Positions 16,502 to 24,094 are shown, numbered from the stretch's first letter. The stretch is 33,225 nt of DNA from Lentisphaeria bacterium (GCA_015486135.1 WFSE01000177.1:1-33225); one strand, 5' to 3'. Translations and numbers: made by a program. Notes: generated from the letters alone by a model not told the origin.

Positions 16502-16506
16502 TTTTT
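16483..16506 (+). repeat. Direct repeat, copy 1: 3' end of tRNA-Pro
   Basis: This 24-bp stretch covers the T-loop 3' side, acceptor 3' strand, CCA and following T-run of tRNA-Pro. An identical copy lies at 16595-16618, 112 bp downstream. Duplicated tRNA 3' ends are the usual trace of integration at a tRNA attachment site. Confidence 0.75.
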
Positions 16507-16594
16507 TTCCTCCCCGACTTTCTCTTGAGAGGATGAGAAACTCCGGGTTCGACTAAGCGAGCGTAGCGAGTCTGCCCCGAAGCGTAGCGAAGGA

Positions 16595-16618
16595 AATCCT
16601 CTCATCCCGACCATTTTT
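16595..16618 (+). repeat. Direct repeat, copy 2: duplicated tRNA-Pro 3' end
   Basis: It is a perfect 24-bp copy of 16483-16506. The sequence GGGTTCGA, resembling the T-loop, occurs 43 bp before it, so the copy looks like a T-arm split by an insert with the near-repeated words GCGAGCGTAGCGAG and GAAGCGTAGCGAAG. There is no integrase or other gene between the copies, so at most a scar remains. Confidence 0.65.
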
Positions 16619-16679
16619 GCCTCTAATTTCCTTTAGACAGGCTCGAGAATCGTCGCTCGGAATGCCTCGCTCGGGAACG

Positions 16680-16698
16680 ACCGTGGGTTCTCATCCCA
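16680..16698 (+). repeat. Inverted partial copy of the tRNA-Ser T-arm
   Basis: This 19-bp plus-strand sequence matches the T-arm of tRNA-Ser (minus strand, 16745-16763) at 17 of 19 positions, differing only where the loop GA is TC. Two hairpins lie between it and the tRNA: GGAAGC/GCTTCC (16701-16716) and GCCATTT/AAATGGC (16719-16737), which may act in 3'-end formation of the tRNA-Ser transcript. Confidence 0.45.
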
Positions 16699-16732
16699 AG
16701 GAAGCTAACGCTTCCACGCCATTTCGCGGAAA

Positions 16733-16822
16733 TGGCGGAGGGGGTGGGATTCGAACCCACGGTACCTTGCGGTACGCCGGTTTTCAAGACCGGTGCCTTA
16801 AACCAGACTCGACCACCCCTCC
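16733..16822 (-). tRNA. tRNA-Ser(TGA)
   Basis: On the minus strand a class II tRNA is read: acceptor GGAGGGG/CCCCTCC, anticodon stem CCGGT/ACCGG with loop CTTGAAA (anticodon TGA, reads TCA), a long variable arm with stem GTACC/GGTAC, and T-arm GTGGGTTCGAATCCCAC. Discriminator G and encoded CCA follow. Confidence 0.96.
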
Positions 16823-16942
16823 GTAAATATTAGGGGGACCATGAAAGTAACACGCTCCACGGTTGATTCAAGCTCCGACCTTGTCGCTTTGGAAGAGTTT
16901 CAAGCATGGAAATAATGGACAGGAGCATTATTTTGTTCTTTC

Positions 16943-18355
16943 ATGAGAAACAAACCCAGTCGACAATTCTCCTTTGACTTCGAGGGGGCGGACAACCCCT
17001 TGCGGGAACGTCTCTGGGGCGGAGCGTTTCAAATACTCTTCGAGATAGACGCTCCTTCCCACAACCGTAAAGAGGCCGCGAGTCTTATGAGGAATTTTGT
17101 CGCGGCGATACCCGCGCCCTCTAAATACCCTGTTGGCGTGTCCGTGACCGAAAGACTCGAATCGGTTAATGGTGTCGATGCCGCGGAATTCGCGAGTGAG
17201 GGGTTGCCGGATCAACTAAAAAACACCTCAATCATTTTTGTCAGCGGCAGGGGACGCTCCGTGGATGAAATGGTCGAGGCTTTGGAGTCGCGTCGTGCGT
17301 TGGGATTTAGGAATGTCGTAGCGGTTACGGGCGACGGATATGAGACTGATAGCGGTTCACCTCGCTTCTCCGATTCGATACATGCGATAAAGGTTATGTC
17401 GGAAATGGATGCCTTTTTCCCAGGGTGCGTGGTTAATCCATTTAAGTATCTTACAGCTAGTCTTTTTCCGCAATTCTTCAAATTGGTAAAAAAAATCAAT
17501 CTTGGAGCCGAACTGCTTATTGCCCAAGCTGGCTGGGACATTGTAAAACTTCGAGATCTCATATGGTTCCTGGACTCCCGGGAGTTGGTCGTGCCTGTGA
17601 TTGCTAGGACAATCTTTCTTAGTCAAGACAGGTTGAATCGTATTTTAGGCGGGGATATTCCCGGGATTTACATATCTCGCCATCTGGAGGAAATATTGAA
17701 AGAGGAGGGGCGGCACGGTTCCGGCCAGTTCACTGCAGCTCAATGGCGACGTTTGCAATTCCAGGTCGCTGGGGCTAGGGCGGTGGGATGCAGCGGTGTT
17801 CAGATAGCCGGAATTGATTCCCCGGAGCACGTTGCCACGGCCGTGTCAAAAATAGTGTCGGCCTTGGAGGAATTTGACTCGTTTCAAGCATGGTTCAGCG
17901 CATATTCGGCTTACGTGGCCCAAGCGGATATGGCTCCACCTGATTATCGGTTTAAATTATACCAGAATTCTCTAAAGCATTCCCTTGATACTGTTAGAGA
18001 GCCAGCGAGCGTTATGCCATTGGAGCCCTCTGTTTGGGAGAAGGCTCGATACAAAACAAGTCGGGTCTTGCTGTCGGATGCTGGAGAGGTGTATTCAGGC
18101 GAACGGAAAATAACCAAAACCATTCTTACTGGTTGCTTGGCCTCGTGCCGGCGATGCCGATTGCCGGAAACGCACTTTATCTGTCCGATGGCATGTCCGA
18201 AAGGCCTTTCCAACGGCCCTTGCGGGGGAACCAAAATAGATGGTTCCTGCGAATTGCGGCCAGTGGAATGCGTTCATGCCAAGCGCACCCGTTTGGCGGC
18301 CTGGCTTAATGAGTTGGACCTCTTGGAAGAAAAGTATATAGGGCCTGTTGAATAA
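16943..18355 (+). CDS. metF: Methylenetetrahydrofolate reductase fused to an MTHFR_C cysteine-rich domain
   Basis: Residues 30-320 match the MetF TIM barrel: FEIDAPSHNRKEA near the start (the Glu of the active site), VVAVTGDGYE, and GAELLIAQAGWDI. Residues about 385-450 form a MTHFR_C (MetV-type) domain with many cysteines: GCLASCRRC, then CPMACPKGLSNGPCGG and GSCEL and VECVHAKR, expected to bind iron-sulfur or zinc. Stand-alone or fused MTHFR_C proteins accompany MetF in acetogens and many anaerobes or deep-branching bacteria, where the reductase may use ferredoxin or other donors rather than NADH alone. The enzyme supplies 5-methyl-THF for methionine or the Wood-Ljungdahl pathway; no such neighbour is present. 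The ATG at 16943 has only a weak upstream binding site. Confidence 0.85.
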   Translation: MRNKPSRQFSFDFEGADNPLRERLWGGAFQILFEIDAPSHNRKEAASLMRNFVAAIPAPSKYPVGVSVTERLESVNGVDAAEFASEGLPDQLKNTSIIFVSGRGRSVDEMVEALESRRALGFRNVVAVTGDGYETDSGSPRFSDSIHAIKVMSEMDAFFPGCVVNPFKYLTASLFPQFFKLVKKINLGAELLIAQAGWDIVKLRDLIWFLDSRELVVPVIARTIFLSQDRLNRILGGDIPGIYISRHLEEILKEEGRHGSGQFTAAQWRRLQFQVAGARAVGCSGVQIAGIDSPEHVATAVSKIVSALEEFDSFQAWFSAYSAYVAQADMAPPDYRFKLYQNSLKHSLDTVREPASVMPLEPSVWEKARYKTSRVLLSDAGEVYSGERKITKTILTGCLASCRRCRLPETHFICPMACPKGLSNGPCGGTKIDGSCELRPVECVHAKRTRLAAWLNELDLLEEKYIGPVE

Positions 18356-18420
18356 CTGCCGGTTGAACCCGAGTTTTTCCCTATTGCTGGCTAGTGGTTG
18401 GACGGCATGGAGGAAAGTCA

Positions 18421-18450
18421 AATAAAAAACCACCGCCCGGAGGACGGTGG
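18421..18450 (-). terminator. Rho-independent terminator of the XRE gene
   Basis: On the minus strand CCACCG and CGGTGG form a stem around a 9-nt loop (18430-18450), followed by TTTTTTATT. It lies 26 bp after the XRE stop. The plus strand lacks a T-run after the stem, so it acts in one direction. Confidence 0.85.
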
Positions 18451-18476
18451 CTGAAATCGGATTCAAGAAGAATTTC

Positions 18477-18938
18477 CTACTCCATGACTTCCCAGTTTTC
18501 AATCTCGTCGAGCAAAGCGTTGACTTCGCGTTTTCCCATCTTCCTCAACTGAATCAACTTCGCTTTGGCGGCCCTACGGGGAGTGGCCTTGCCGGATTCC
18601 CAAAGATATAGGGAATTTTGGGTTACGCCAAGCAAGTCCGCCAACTGCCTCTTGGAAAGATCAAATTTTTTCCTGATGTTGTAAACGTATTTGGGGGAGA
18701 TTCTGGACTTGTCGATTTCCTCGTCGCTGACGCTGGAAATATCTATTAGCTCCTCGAATCCCAAATCTTTTTCCAAGCGGGTTAGCTTGGATTCGAGCTC
18801 GGCAACCTGTTTCTTGAGGGCGCTGACAGTCTTTTTCTGGGCTATAACTCTTTCGCTCAAAGGCTCAAAAGCGGCTCTGACCTCTTTACGGGCCAACCTC
18901 ATAATCTCCTCGTTCAATACTTGCGTGTAGTTTGGCAT
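18477..18938 (-). CDS. XRE-family transcriptional regulator with N-terminal coiled coil
   Basis: The C-terminal part (about residues 84-136) is a Cro/CI helix-turn-helix: YVYNIRKKFDLSKRQLADLLGVTQNSLYLWESGKATPRRAAKAKL, with the usual turn at LGVTQNSL. Residues 25-60 have a heptad pattern (VSALKKQVAELESKLTRLEKDL) expected to form a coiled coil, probably for dimerisation. Related 150-aa proteins are, to my recollection, common in the PVC group; the target genes are unknown. AAGGAG is seven bases before the ATG. The gene is monocistronic between its own promoter (18983-19011) and terminator, and is divergent from tatD. A dyad over the -10 box suggests autoregulation. Confidence 0.88.
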   Translation of the reverse strand: MPNYTQVLNEEIMRLARKEVRAAFEPLSERVIAQKKTVSALKKQVAELESKLTRLEKDLGFEELIDISSVSDEEIDKSRISPKYVYNIRKKFDLSKRQLADLLGVTQNSLYLWESGKATPRRAAKAKLIQLRKMGKREVNALLDEIENWEVME

Positions 18939-18962
18939 TTTTTCTCCTTAATGATTGTTGCG

Positions 18963-18987
18963 ATACTACGACACCGGACCATAGTAT
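18963..18987. promoter_or_regulatory. Dyad overlapping the XRE -10 box (candidate operator)
   Basis: ATACTA and TAGTAT form a 6-bp inverted repeat separated by 13 bp, spanning the region from the -10 box to about +12 of the XRE promoter. That position suits a repressor site, most simply for the XRE protein itself. Confidence 0.4.
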
Positions 18988-19011
18988 ATAGAAACTTGGT
19001 ACGGTTGTCAA
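18983..19011 (-). promoter_or_regulatory. Sigma-70 promoter of the XRE gene
   Basis: On the minus strand a perfect TTGACA is followed after 17 nt by TATACT (5/6). An A+T-rich run of about 20 bp lies upstream, like an UP element. Transcription should begin near 18976, giving a leader of some 38 nt. This is the best consensus promoter in the window. Confidence 0.8.
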
Positions 19012-19025
19012 TGTTAATATATATT
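18996..19025 (+). promoter_or_regulatory. Candidate divergent promoter for the tatD operon
   Basis: TTGGTA, 18 nt, TATATT (4/6 and 5/6 matches) lies 22 bp upstream of tatD and overlaps the -35 region of the XRE promoter on the other strand, so the two may compete. Confidence 0.4.
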
Positions 19026-19047
19026 TTTTTATGGAAATAATAAAACC

Positions 19048-19860
19048 ATGTCTTTTTTTGATACTCATTTTCATCTTGATAGTGCGGATTCCGCTTTGGA
19101 TGCGTATGTGGCGGAAGCTGACGGTGCTGGAGTGGGGTTTATTCTTGCCGCAGGAGTGGATATGGGGACATCCATGGAATCGAGTCGATTTGCTGACGGG
19201 GTGTCGCGCTGGTTCGCCGCTGGCATTCATCCCCATGAGGTTGGACGGGACGGTGGCTCGGTAACGGATTACGCGGAGTTTTTGGGGAATCCGGGTTTTT
19301 CCGCATTCGGAGAGGTAGGATTGGATTATTATTACGATTATTCGGACAGGAAATCGCAACGCGCGGTTTTTGCCGCTTTCGCAGAACTGGCGTCCCGCGA
19401 GTCCGTGCCTCTCGTGGTCCATTGTCGTTGCGAGGACACATCCGATTCGGCTTTCAACGACGCTTTTTCCATACTGGCGGATTTCGCCTCCGACGGTGGA
19501 GAATTTGTCCTTCATTGCTTCACGGGAACCCCCGAGTGGGTCGACAGGTTTTTGGAGTTGGGGGCGTTGTTTGGAATGGCGGGGATCGTTACCTTTCCAA
19601 AGGCTTCGAACGTTAGGGATGCCTTGAGGAGGATTCCATTGGGCCACCTTCTTCTGGAGACCGATGCTCCGTGGCTGGCACCGGTGCCGTTCCGTGGAAA
19701 GCGCAACCACTCGAAGCATCTGCCTTTGATCGCCGCTAAGGTCGCGGAGATCAAGGGGGTGGCGGTTGGAGTGGTGGAGGAAGCGACCACGCGTAACGGT
19801 TTTAGGTTGTTTGTGGATTGGCGTGGCGTTCCTGAACGCGGAAAGGGAGGCGAATCATGA
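19048..19860 (+). CDS. tatD: TatD-family metal-dependent DNase/hydrolase
   Basis: TatD proteins are amidohydrolase-fold nucleases with 3'-5' exonuclease activity on DNA. The metal ligands are all visible: HFH (His7, His9), GEVGLDYYYD (Glu89), VVHCR (His125), LHCFTG (His156) and LLETDAPWL (Asp206). The 270 aa are normal, with about 15 extra residues at the C-terminus. Despite its name it need not be linked to Tat export, and tatA is 10 kb away. The ATG has no strong binding site. Its last codons overlap the arfB-like gene as ATGA. Confidence 0.93.
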   Translation: MSFFDTHFHLDSADSALDAYVAEADGAGVGFILAAGVDMGTSMESSRFADGVSRWFAAGIHPHEVGRDGGSVTDYAEFLGNPGFSAFGEVGLDYYYDYSDRKSQRAVFAAFAELASRESVPLVVHCRCEDTSDSAFNDAFSILADFASDGGEFVLHCFTGTPEWVDRFLELGALFGMAGIVTFPKASNVRDALRRIPLGHLLLETDAPWLAPVPFRGKRNHSKHLPLIAAKVAEIKGVAVGVVEEATTRNGFRLFVDWRGVPERGKGGES

Positions 19861-20267
19861 AAGTGGGGAAATTCGATATACCGGATTCGGCTCTGGAGTT
19901 CTCAAATGTCCTCTCTTCCGGCCCGGGAGGGCAAAATGTGAATAAAGTGGCCACGGCGGTAGTCTTGAGGTTTGACGTGGCCGCCGCCAATAGCCTTCAT
20001 CCTAGAGCGCGCCAGAAATTGTTGCGCTCCAGCCGGTCCACTTCGAAGGGGATGGTTGTTATCAAGGCTTCCCGCTTCCGCTCCGTCGAGCGGAACAAGG
20101 CCGATGCCTTGCGGAGATTGGGCGCTATTCTCTTGGAGGTTACCGCGAGGAAAAGAAAAAGGGTGCCAACGAAGCCCGGGCGCGCGGCCCGCGAGCGGAG
20201 ACTATCGGAGAAACGCCACCGTTCGATGACGAAGCATAATAGGAGAAAAGGAGGATTTTGTGAGTGA
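19857..20267 (+). CDS. arfB: ArfB-like peptidyl-tRNA hydrolase (stalled-ribosome rescue)
   Basis: A class-I release-factor catalytic domain without codon-recognition domains. SSGPGGQNVNKV carries the GGQ motif at residues 24-26, which hydrolyses peptidyl-tRNA. The C-terminal 40 residues are basic and presumably helical (RKRKRVPTKPGRAARERRLSEKR), matching the ArfB/YaeJ tail that lodges in the mRNA channel of stalled ribosomes. At 136 aa the size is right. It overlaps tatD and is followed by the HIT gene with an 8-bp overlap. Confidence 0.9.
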   Translation: MKVGKFDIPDSALEFSNVLSSGPGGQNVNKVATAVVLRFDVAAANSLHPRARQKLLRSSRSTSKGMVVIKASRFRSVERNKADALRRLGAILLEVTARKRKRVPTKPGRAARERRLSEKRHRSMTKHNRRKGGFCE

Positions 20268-20676
20268 GTGTGTTTTTTGCTCCATTGTGTCGGGGAAAAT
20301 CCCGTGCGCCAAGCTATACGAGGACGAACTGGTGTTCGCTTTCCTGGATATAGCGCCGATAAATCCAGGCCATGCGTTGGTGATCCCAAAAAAGCATCAC
20401 GCCGGAGCCGCAACGTTGCCGGAAGAAACGGCGGGAAGAATGGTCCGGGTCGCATCTCGGTTGGGGGTGGCGATGAAAAGAGCGCTTGATATGGACGGCT
20501 TCAATCTCCATCTGGCCGATGGCCAATGCGCTGGGCAAGTTGTGTTCCATGCTCATCTCCATGTGGTCCCTCGTGCTGTTGACGACGGGTTCCATTGGAA
20601 TTGGCGTCAGTTGGACGCGGGAACGTATGACTTGGAAGCTATTGCCGCCAAAATTACCGACAAACTCAACGCCTGA
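20260..20676 (+). CDS. HIT-family nucleotide hydrolase/transferase
   Basis: The histidine triad HAHLHVV is at residues 97-103 (catalytic His99), and the N-terminal CVFCSIVSGKIP is the typical HINT/FHIT start with a CxxC that often binds zinc. FLDIAPINPGHALVIPKKHH is the family's second landmark. These proteins hydrolyse AMP-linked substrates such as adenosine phosphoramidates; the precise substrate cannot be told. The start is GTG at 20260 with AAGGAGG five bases upstream; it overlaps the end of the arfB-like gene. Confidence 0.93.
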   Translation: MSECVFCSIVSGKIPCAKLYEDELVFAFLDIAPINPGHALVIPKKHHAGAATLPEETAGRMVRVASRLGVAMKRALDMDGFNLHLADGQCAGQVVFHAHLHVVPRAVDDGFHWNWRQLDAGTYDLEAIAAKITDKLNA

Positions 20677-20763
20677 GTGCGCCGCTAGTTGATTTGTGCC
20701 TTTGTCGGATATAGATTGGGAGAACCATCCGTAGGTTGGGTGGTGTCTATTCGCGGAGGTGCG

Positions 20764-21312
20764 ATGTCTGGTTCTAAATTCCATGGATTGCTAATAGTGG
20801 CGTTGTTGTTCGCAGGGGGCGTTTTGCTCGTATACGGTGTCGGAGATACGGCTAGAGCGTGGAGGTGTTCCTACTGGCCTGTTGTCAAGGGGCGGATTAT
20901 GGATTCCGGGATTTCCGAGATTGACGAGGGGGTAGGGAACGGAGTTGAGGCTAGATTCGTGCCTGATATCAAATACGAGTACAAGTTCAAGGGCGAGTCT
21001 CACTTTAACAACGCCATTGGATATCTCCCGCCAAGCGTCATCGGCTTGAGCGACTCCTATTACGCCAGTGACGAGGACAGCGCGTTGCGATTTGCGGCGC
21101 ATTATTCCGTGAATTCACATAGGGATGTGTATGTCAATCCAGTCAACCCGGCCGAGGCCGTATTGGATCCAAGTATAAAGTTGCCTATTTTTATTCCAAT
21201 GATTCTCGGAGCGCTTTGCGTGTATACCGCTTTTCATATGTGGTTCTTTCATCGCGATGGGTGCCTCGAGGAGGAGATTGGAGGCATCAACAACACCCAA
21301 GGAGCGGTATAA
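20764..21312 (+). CDS. DUF3592-like membrane protein
   Basis: Two hydrophobic segments, LLIVALLFAGGVLLVYGVG (near residue 8) and LPIFIPMILGALCVYTAFHMWF (near 142), flank a soluble domain. That domain has the DUF3592 pattern: WPVVKGRIMDSG, then a Tyr-rich strand IKYEYKFKGE, YAPxx-like YASDEDS and YVNPVNPAEAVLDP. Function is unknown for the family. The ATG at 20764 follows GGAGG by four bases; the longer frame upstream to 20689 is not supported. Only three bases separate it from the next gene. Confidence 0.82.
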   Translation: MSGSKFHGLLIVALLFAGGVLLVYGVGDTARAWRCSYWPVVKGRIMDSGISEIDEGVGNGVEARFVPDIKYEYKFKGESHFNNAIGYLPPSVIGLSDSYYASDEDSALRFAAHYSVNSHRDVYVNPVNPAEAVLDPSIKLPIFIPMILGALCVYTAFHMWFFHRDGCLEEEIGGINNTQGAV

Positions 21313-21315
21313 GCC

Positions 21316-21720
21316 ATGCTTTGCCCCGAATGCCGTGTGGAAATGCTAGTTTTGGAGCACGAGGACATAGAGATTGATTTCTGCGATGAATGCGGGGGAA
21401 TCTGGCTCGACGAGGGCGAGTTGGAGCTGCTCGCTGGCGAGAATGGCGCTCCCTCTCCCGTCGCCTCCGCGTTGGCATCGAACGCCAACGCGAAAGGGAA
21501 AGGGCGCAGACCGTGTCCAGTGTGCTCGAAAAAAATGATTTTGGCTGATATCGATCTTGGCGATTCCGCTTCTACGGAAAACCGTTTTGTCGAAATTGAC
21601 AAATGCCCCAAGGGACATGGAATGTGGTTTGACAAAGGGGAGCTTGGCCAAATAATTTCCGCATCCGGGGGAGGCGAGTCCGTTATTGCGTTTCTGGGTT
21701 CGCTTTTCGGGAGTGGGTGA
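21316..21720 (+). CDS. Double zf-TFIIB zinc-ribbon protein
   Basis: Two zf-TFIIB modules are present. The first is CPEC, then DFCDECGGIWLDEGEL; the second is CPVC, then DKCPKGHGMWFDKGEL, where a GH replaces the second Cys pair's last Cys. The module is typically found in small bacterial proteins of unknown role. A Ser/Ala/Asn linker joins them. No membrane segment is evident. It is sandwiched between DUF3592 and the methyltransferase genes with 3-bp and TGATG spacing, so all three are probably made together. Confidence 0.88.
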   Translation: MLCPECRVEMLVLEHEDIEIDFCDECGGIWLDEGELELLAGENGAPSPVASALASNANAKGKGRRPCPVCSKKMILADIDLGDSASTENRFVEIDKCPKGHGMWFDKGELGQIISASGGGESVIAFLGSLFGSG

Positions 21721-22406
21721 TGGCTACTGACAGCGGCACAGGCGATTTGGAATGGTGTCCGCATATATATTCCCCCTTGCATCCGGCGGCCCTTTTCGTG
21801 ATGCAACGACGGCAAAGAATCATCCGCGGTGTCATCGAGCGTATGGTGAGGCGCCGACAGTCGCCATTCTCGCAATGTTCGCTCCTGGAGATAGGATGCG
21901 GTGCCGGGCAATGGGTGTTGGAGTTCCAGAAATTTGGATTGCGTTCCGCGAATTACGCAGGTATGGAACTGGATCCTAAATCGGCCGCCAAGGCGAACGC
22001 CATGTATCCCGATGCCGACATCCGTGCCGGGGACGCCTCCAAAGGGTTGCCTTGGGACGACGAGTCGTTCGATGTCGTGTTTCAATCAACCGTTTTCACG
22101 TCGATCCCGGATGCCGACGCTAAAGCGAAAATAGCGGACGAAATGAAACGCGTATGCAAAAAGGATGGATTAATCCTTTGGTACGATTTCACGTTCGACA
22201 ATCCTAAAAACGCCAACGTCAAAGGGGTTGGGAAACGCGAGGTGAGCGAGCTTTTCTCCCCTTGGAAATGTCGTTTTCGTACGGTGTCGTTGGCACCTCC
22301 CATCGCCAGAAGAATTGTCCCGGTCTCGTGGTTTCTAGCGGAGGCGCTCGAAACATTCTTTCCCTTTCTGCGCTCCCATGTCATCGCGGAAATAGAGGTG
22401 CCTTGA
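21720..22406 (+). CDS. Class I SAM-dependent methyltransferase
   Basis: Motif I LLEIGCGAGQWVLEF, motif II-like YAGMELDPKSAAKA, an acidic DIRAGDASKGLPWDDESFDVVFQS and a later LILWYDF identify a Rossmann-type methyltransferase of the Methyltransf_11 kind. About 45 residues precede motif I, and the C-terminal AIARRIVPVSWFLAEALE-like helix follows. The substrate is unknown; the ubiE/methylase branch often acts on small lipophilic molecules. The ATG overlaps the previous stop as TGATG, and its own stop overlaps birA in the same way. Confidence 0.85.
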   Translation: MATDSGTGDLEWCPHIYSPLHPAALFVMQRRQRIIRGVIERMVRRRQSPFSQCSLLEIGCGAGQWVLEFQKFGLRSANYAGMELDPKSAAKANAMYPDADIRAGDASKGLPWDDESFDVVFQSTVFTSIPDADAKAKIADEMKRVCKKDGLILWYDFTFDNPKNANVKGVGKREVSELFSPWKCRFRTVSLAPPIARRIVPVSWFLAEALETFFPFLRSHVIAEIEVP

Positions 22407-23146
22407 TGAGTGCCGACGGAGTGATTGGCTTGGGCGACATCGACTCTACAAACGCATTCGCAATACGCTCGTTCGAGGAGCTTTCCGACGGTGTTCTCGT
22501 GATTGCCAACCGTCAAACCGCGGGACGCGGAAGACGCGGACGGCGGTGGCTTTCTCCGGAAGGCGGTCTTTACGCCACGTATGTCTGTAAGCTGTCGGGG
22601 GTGTCTCCAGTTCTCGCTGGTGGCGCGGCTGGATTGGGAACGTTGGAAACGCTCCTGGCTAGGGCTCCGGACACGCGATGGGGAGTGAAGTGGCCTAACG
22701 ACGTGTGCGCGTCGCGCGATGGCGTTCTCTTCAAAATCGCGGGGATACTGGTTGAAACCGTAAGTGCTGCCGGTGATGGATTCGTGGTTGGAATAGGGCT
22801 TAACGTGAACACATCCAAGCATGACTTGCTTGGATGTGACATCCCCACTACTTCCCTTTTCCTTGAAACTGGCGGGCGATTCGATCTAATGTCCGTCGCT
22901 GTGGAGTTGCGGGAGAATATTTGCGAATGGCGGACCGTGGCGTTGGAGTCCCCAGAAAAACTCCACGAGCAATGGAAGAAGCGCAACGTTTTGCTGGGAC
23001 GGCGGGTATGCGCCCTGTTCGAGAACGGCCGTTCGGTTGATGGGATAGCTACGGATATAGCCGATTCCGGCGAACTCTTGATACGCTTGGACGATGGCGT
23101 GGAAGAACGCGTGTCCTCGGGAGATGTCTCTTTGCGTCCGTATTGA
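22406..23146 (+). CDS. birA: Biotin-protein ligase (no DNA-binding domain)
   Basis: BirA attaches biotin to carboxyl-carrier proteins through biotinyl-AMP. IDSTNAFA at the start, RQTAGRGRRGRRWLSPEGG (about 36-54) for biotinyl-AMP binding and GVKWPNDV (about 93-100) with the catalytic Lys are clear; the C-terminal SH3-like domain ends GELLIRLDDGVEERVSSGDVSLRPY. At 246 aa it lacks the N-terminal winged helix of E. coli BirA, so it cannot be a repressor of biotin genes. bioD lies 197 bp downstream. Confidence 0.93.
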   Translation: MSADGVIGLGDIDSTNAFAIRSFEELSDGVLVIANRQTAGRGRRGRRWLSPEGGLYATYVCKLSGVSPVLAGGAAGLGTLETLLARAPDTRWGVKWPNDVCASRDGVLFKIAGILVETVSAAGDGFVVGIGLNVNTSKHDLLGCDIPTTSLFLETGGRFDLMSVAVELRENICEWRTVALESPEKLHEQWKKRNVLLGRRVCALFENGRSVDGIATDIADSGELLIRLDDGVEERVSSGDVSLRPY

Positions 23147-23148
23147 TA

Positions 23149-23340
23149 GGGGCGACTGAAAAAATCGGAACCTCGCCAATCGATTCCTCTTGTGGCGGGA
23201 CCTGTGGGCGATTCTTCCGTAGAGTCCGGCATGTCACGTTGGAGATTGCGTAGGCGGGAGGGAGCGAGGCTCGTAAGGATGGATACCTTTGAATTATGCG
23301 AAAGAGTGTCGCGTAATTGGCAAGCGCTAAGGAATGTTGG
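23149..23340 (+). repeat. Intergenic stretch with degenerate ends of the repeat family
   Basis: Just after birA the sequence GGGGCGACTGAAAAAATCGG resembles the GGGTTTGCTGAAAAAGTCG end of the 15 kb element, and TAATTGGCAAGCGCTAA near 23316 resembles the other end. The middle does not align convincingly. It is likely a decayed member that now separates birA from bioD. No terminator-like hairpin is obvious. Confidence 0.35.
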
Positions 23341-23343
23341 GAT

Positions 23344-24072
23344 ATGTTTAAATGTTTTGTGACCGGGACTGGGACGGATGTCGGAAAGACGATTGTGACT
23401 GCCGGCTTGGCTTCGCTTTGCGTCGGGACTGGGATGTCCACGCTGGTTGTCAAGCCAGTCCAAACGGGAATGTCGGAGGGCGATGGGGATATGGATGTCG
23501 TCGCGGCTCTTGTCCCTGAGATCGGGAGCAGACCCCATGCGGTGCGGACGCTAGCGGCTTTCCGCTATCCGGCGTCGCCACATTTGGCGGCCGAACTGGA
23601 AGGTGTCGAAATAGATGTCGGTGGTTTGCTGGACGACCTGGAATCTCTGTGCGGTAGTGGCGGTTTCGACGCATTGATAGTCGAGGGGGCCGGAGGGATA
23701 ATGGTGCCTTTGACGCGGACGGTGTCGACGCTTGATTTCGTCAAGCGTCTGAACATTCCGGCGGTGGTGGTGGCGGGAGCGGGATTAGGCACATTGAACC
23801 ACACGTTTTTAACTGTGGCGGCTATGCGTTCGGCCGGAGTCGAAGTGGCTGGATTGGTTGTTAATATGATGTCGGAGGATCCCGATACGGTGGAACGCGA
23901 TAATATCGAAACACTAGCCACTCTTTCCGGTGTGCCACTGCTGGCCGCGGTTCGCGATTTCCGCGGGACTCCCGCTCCGGAAACGCTTCGATTGGAATTT
24001 TCGTCCCAGCCGGATCTAGTGGCCCTAATTTCGGGTTCCCTTGGAGATGGATGTGGGAAGGAGAATTTGTAG
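23344..24072 (+). CDS. bioD: Dethiobiotin synthetase
   Basis: BioD forms the ureido ring of dethiobiotin from DAPA, CO2 and ATP. The P-loop GTGTDVGKT is at 8-16, with VVKPVQTG (Lys and Thr for substrate), VEGAGGIMVPL and NMMSED in order. The protein is 242 aa, typical length. The ATG at 23344 begins MFKCFVTGTG; an upstream GTG-type start at 23317 is not supported. It ends 22 bp before the pseudouridine synthase gene. Confidence 0.94.
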   Translation: MFKCFVTGTGTDVGKTIVTAGLASLCVGTGMSTLVVKPVQTGMSEGDGDMDVVAALVPEIGSRPHAVRTLAAFRYPASPHLAAELEGVEIDVGGLLDDLESLCGSGGFDALIVEGAGGIMVPLTRTVSTLDFVKRLNIPAVVVAGAGLGTLNHTFLTVAAMRSAGVEVAGLVVNMMSEDPDTVERDNIETLATLSGVPLLAAVRDFRGTPAPETLRLEFSSQPDLVALISGSLGDGCGKENL

Positions 24073-24094
24073 AGAACAAGATTGGGAGTTCCCG

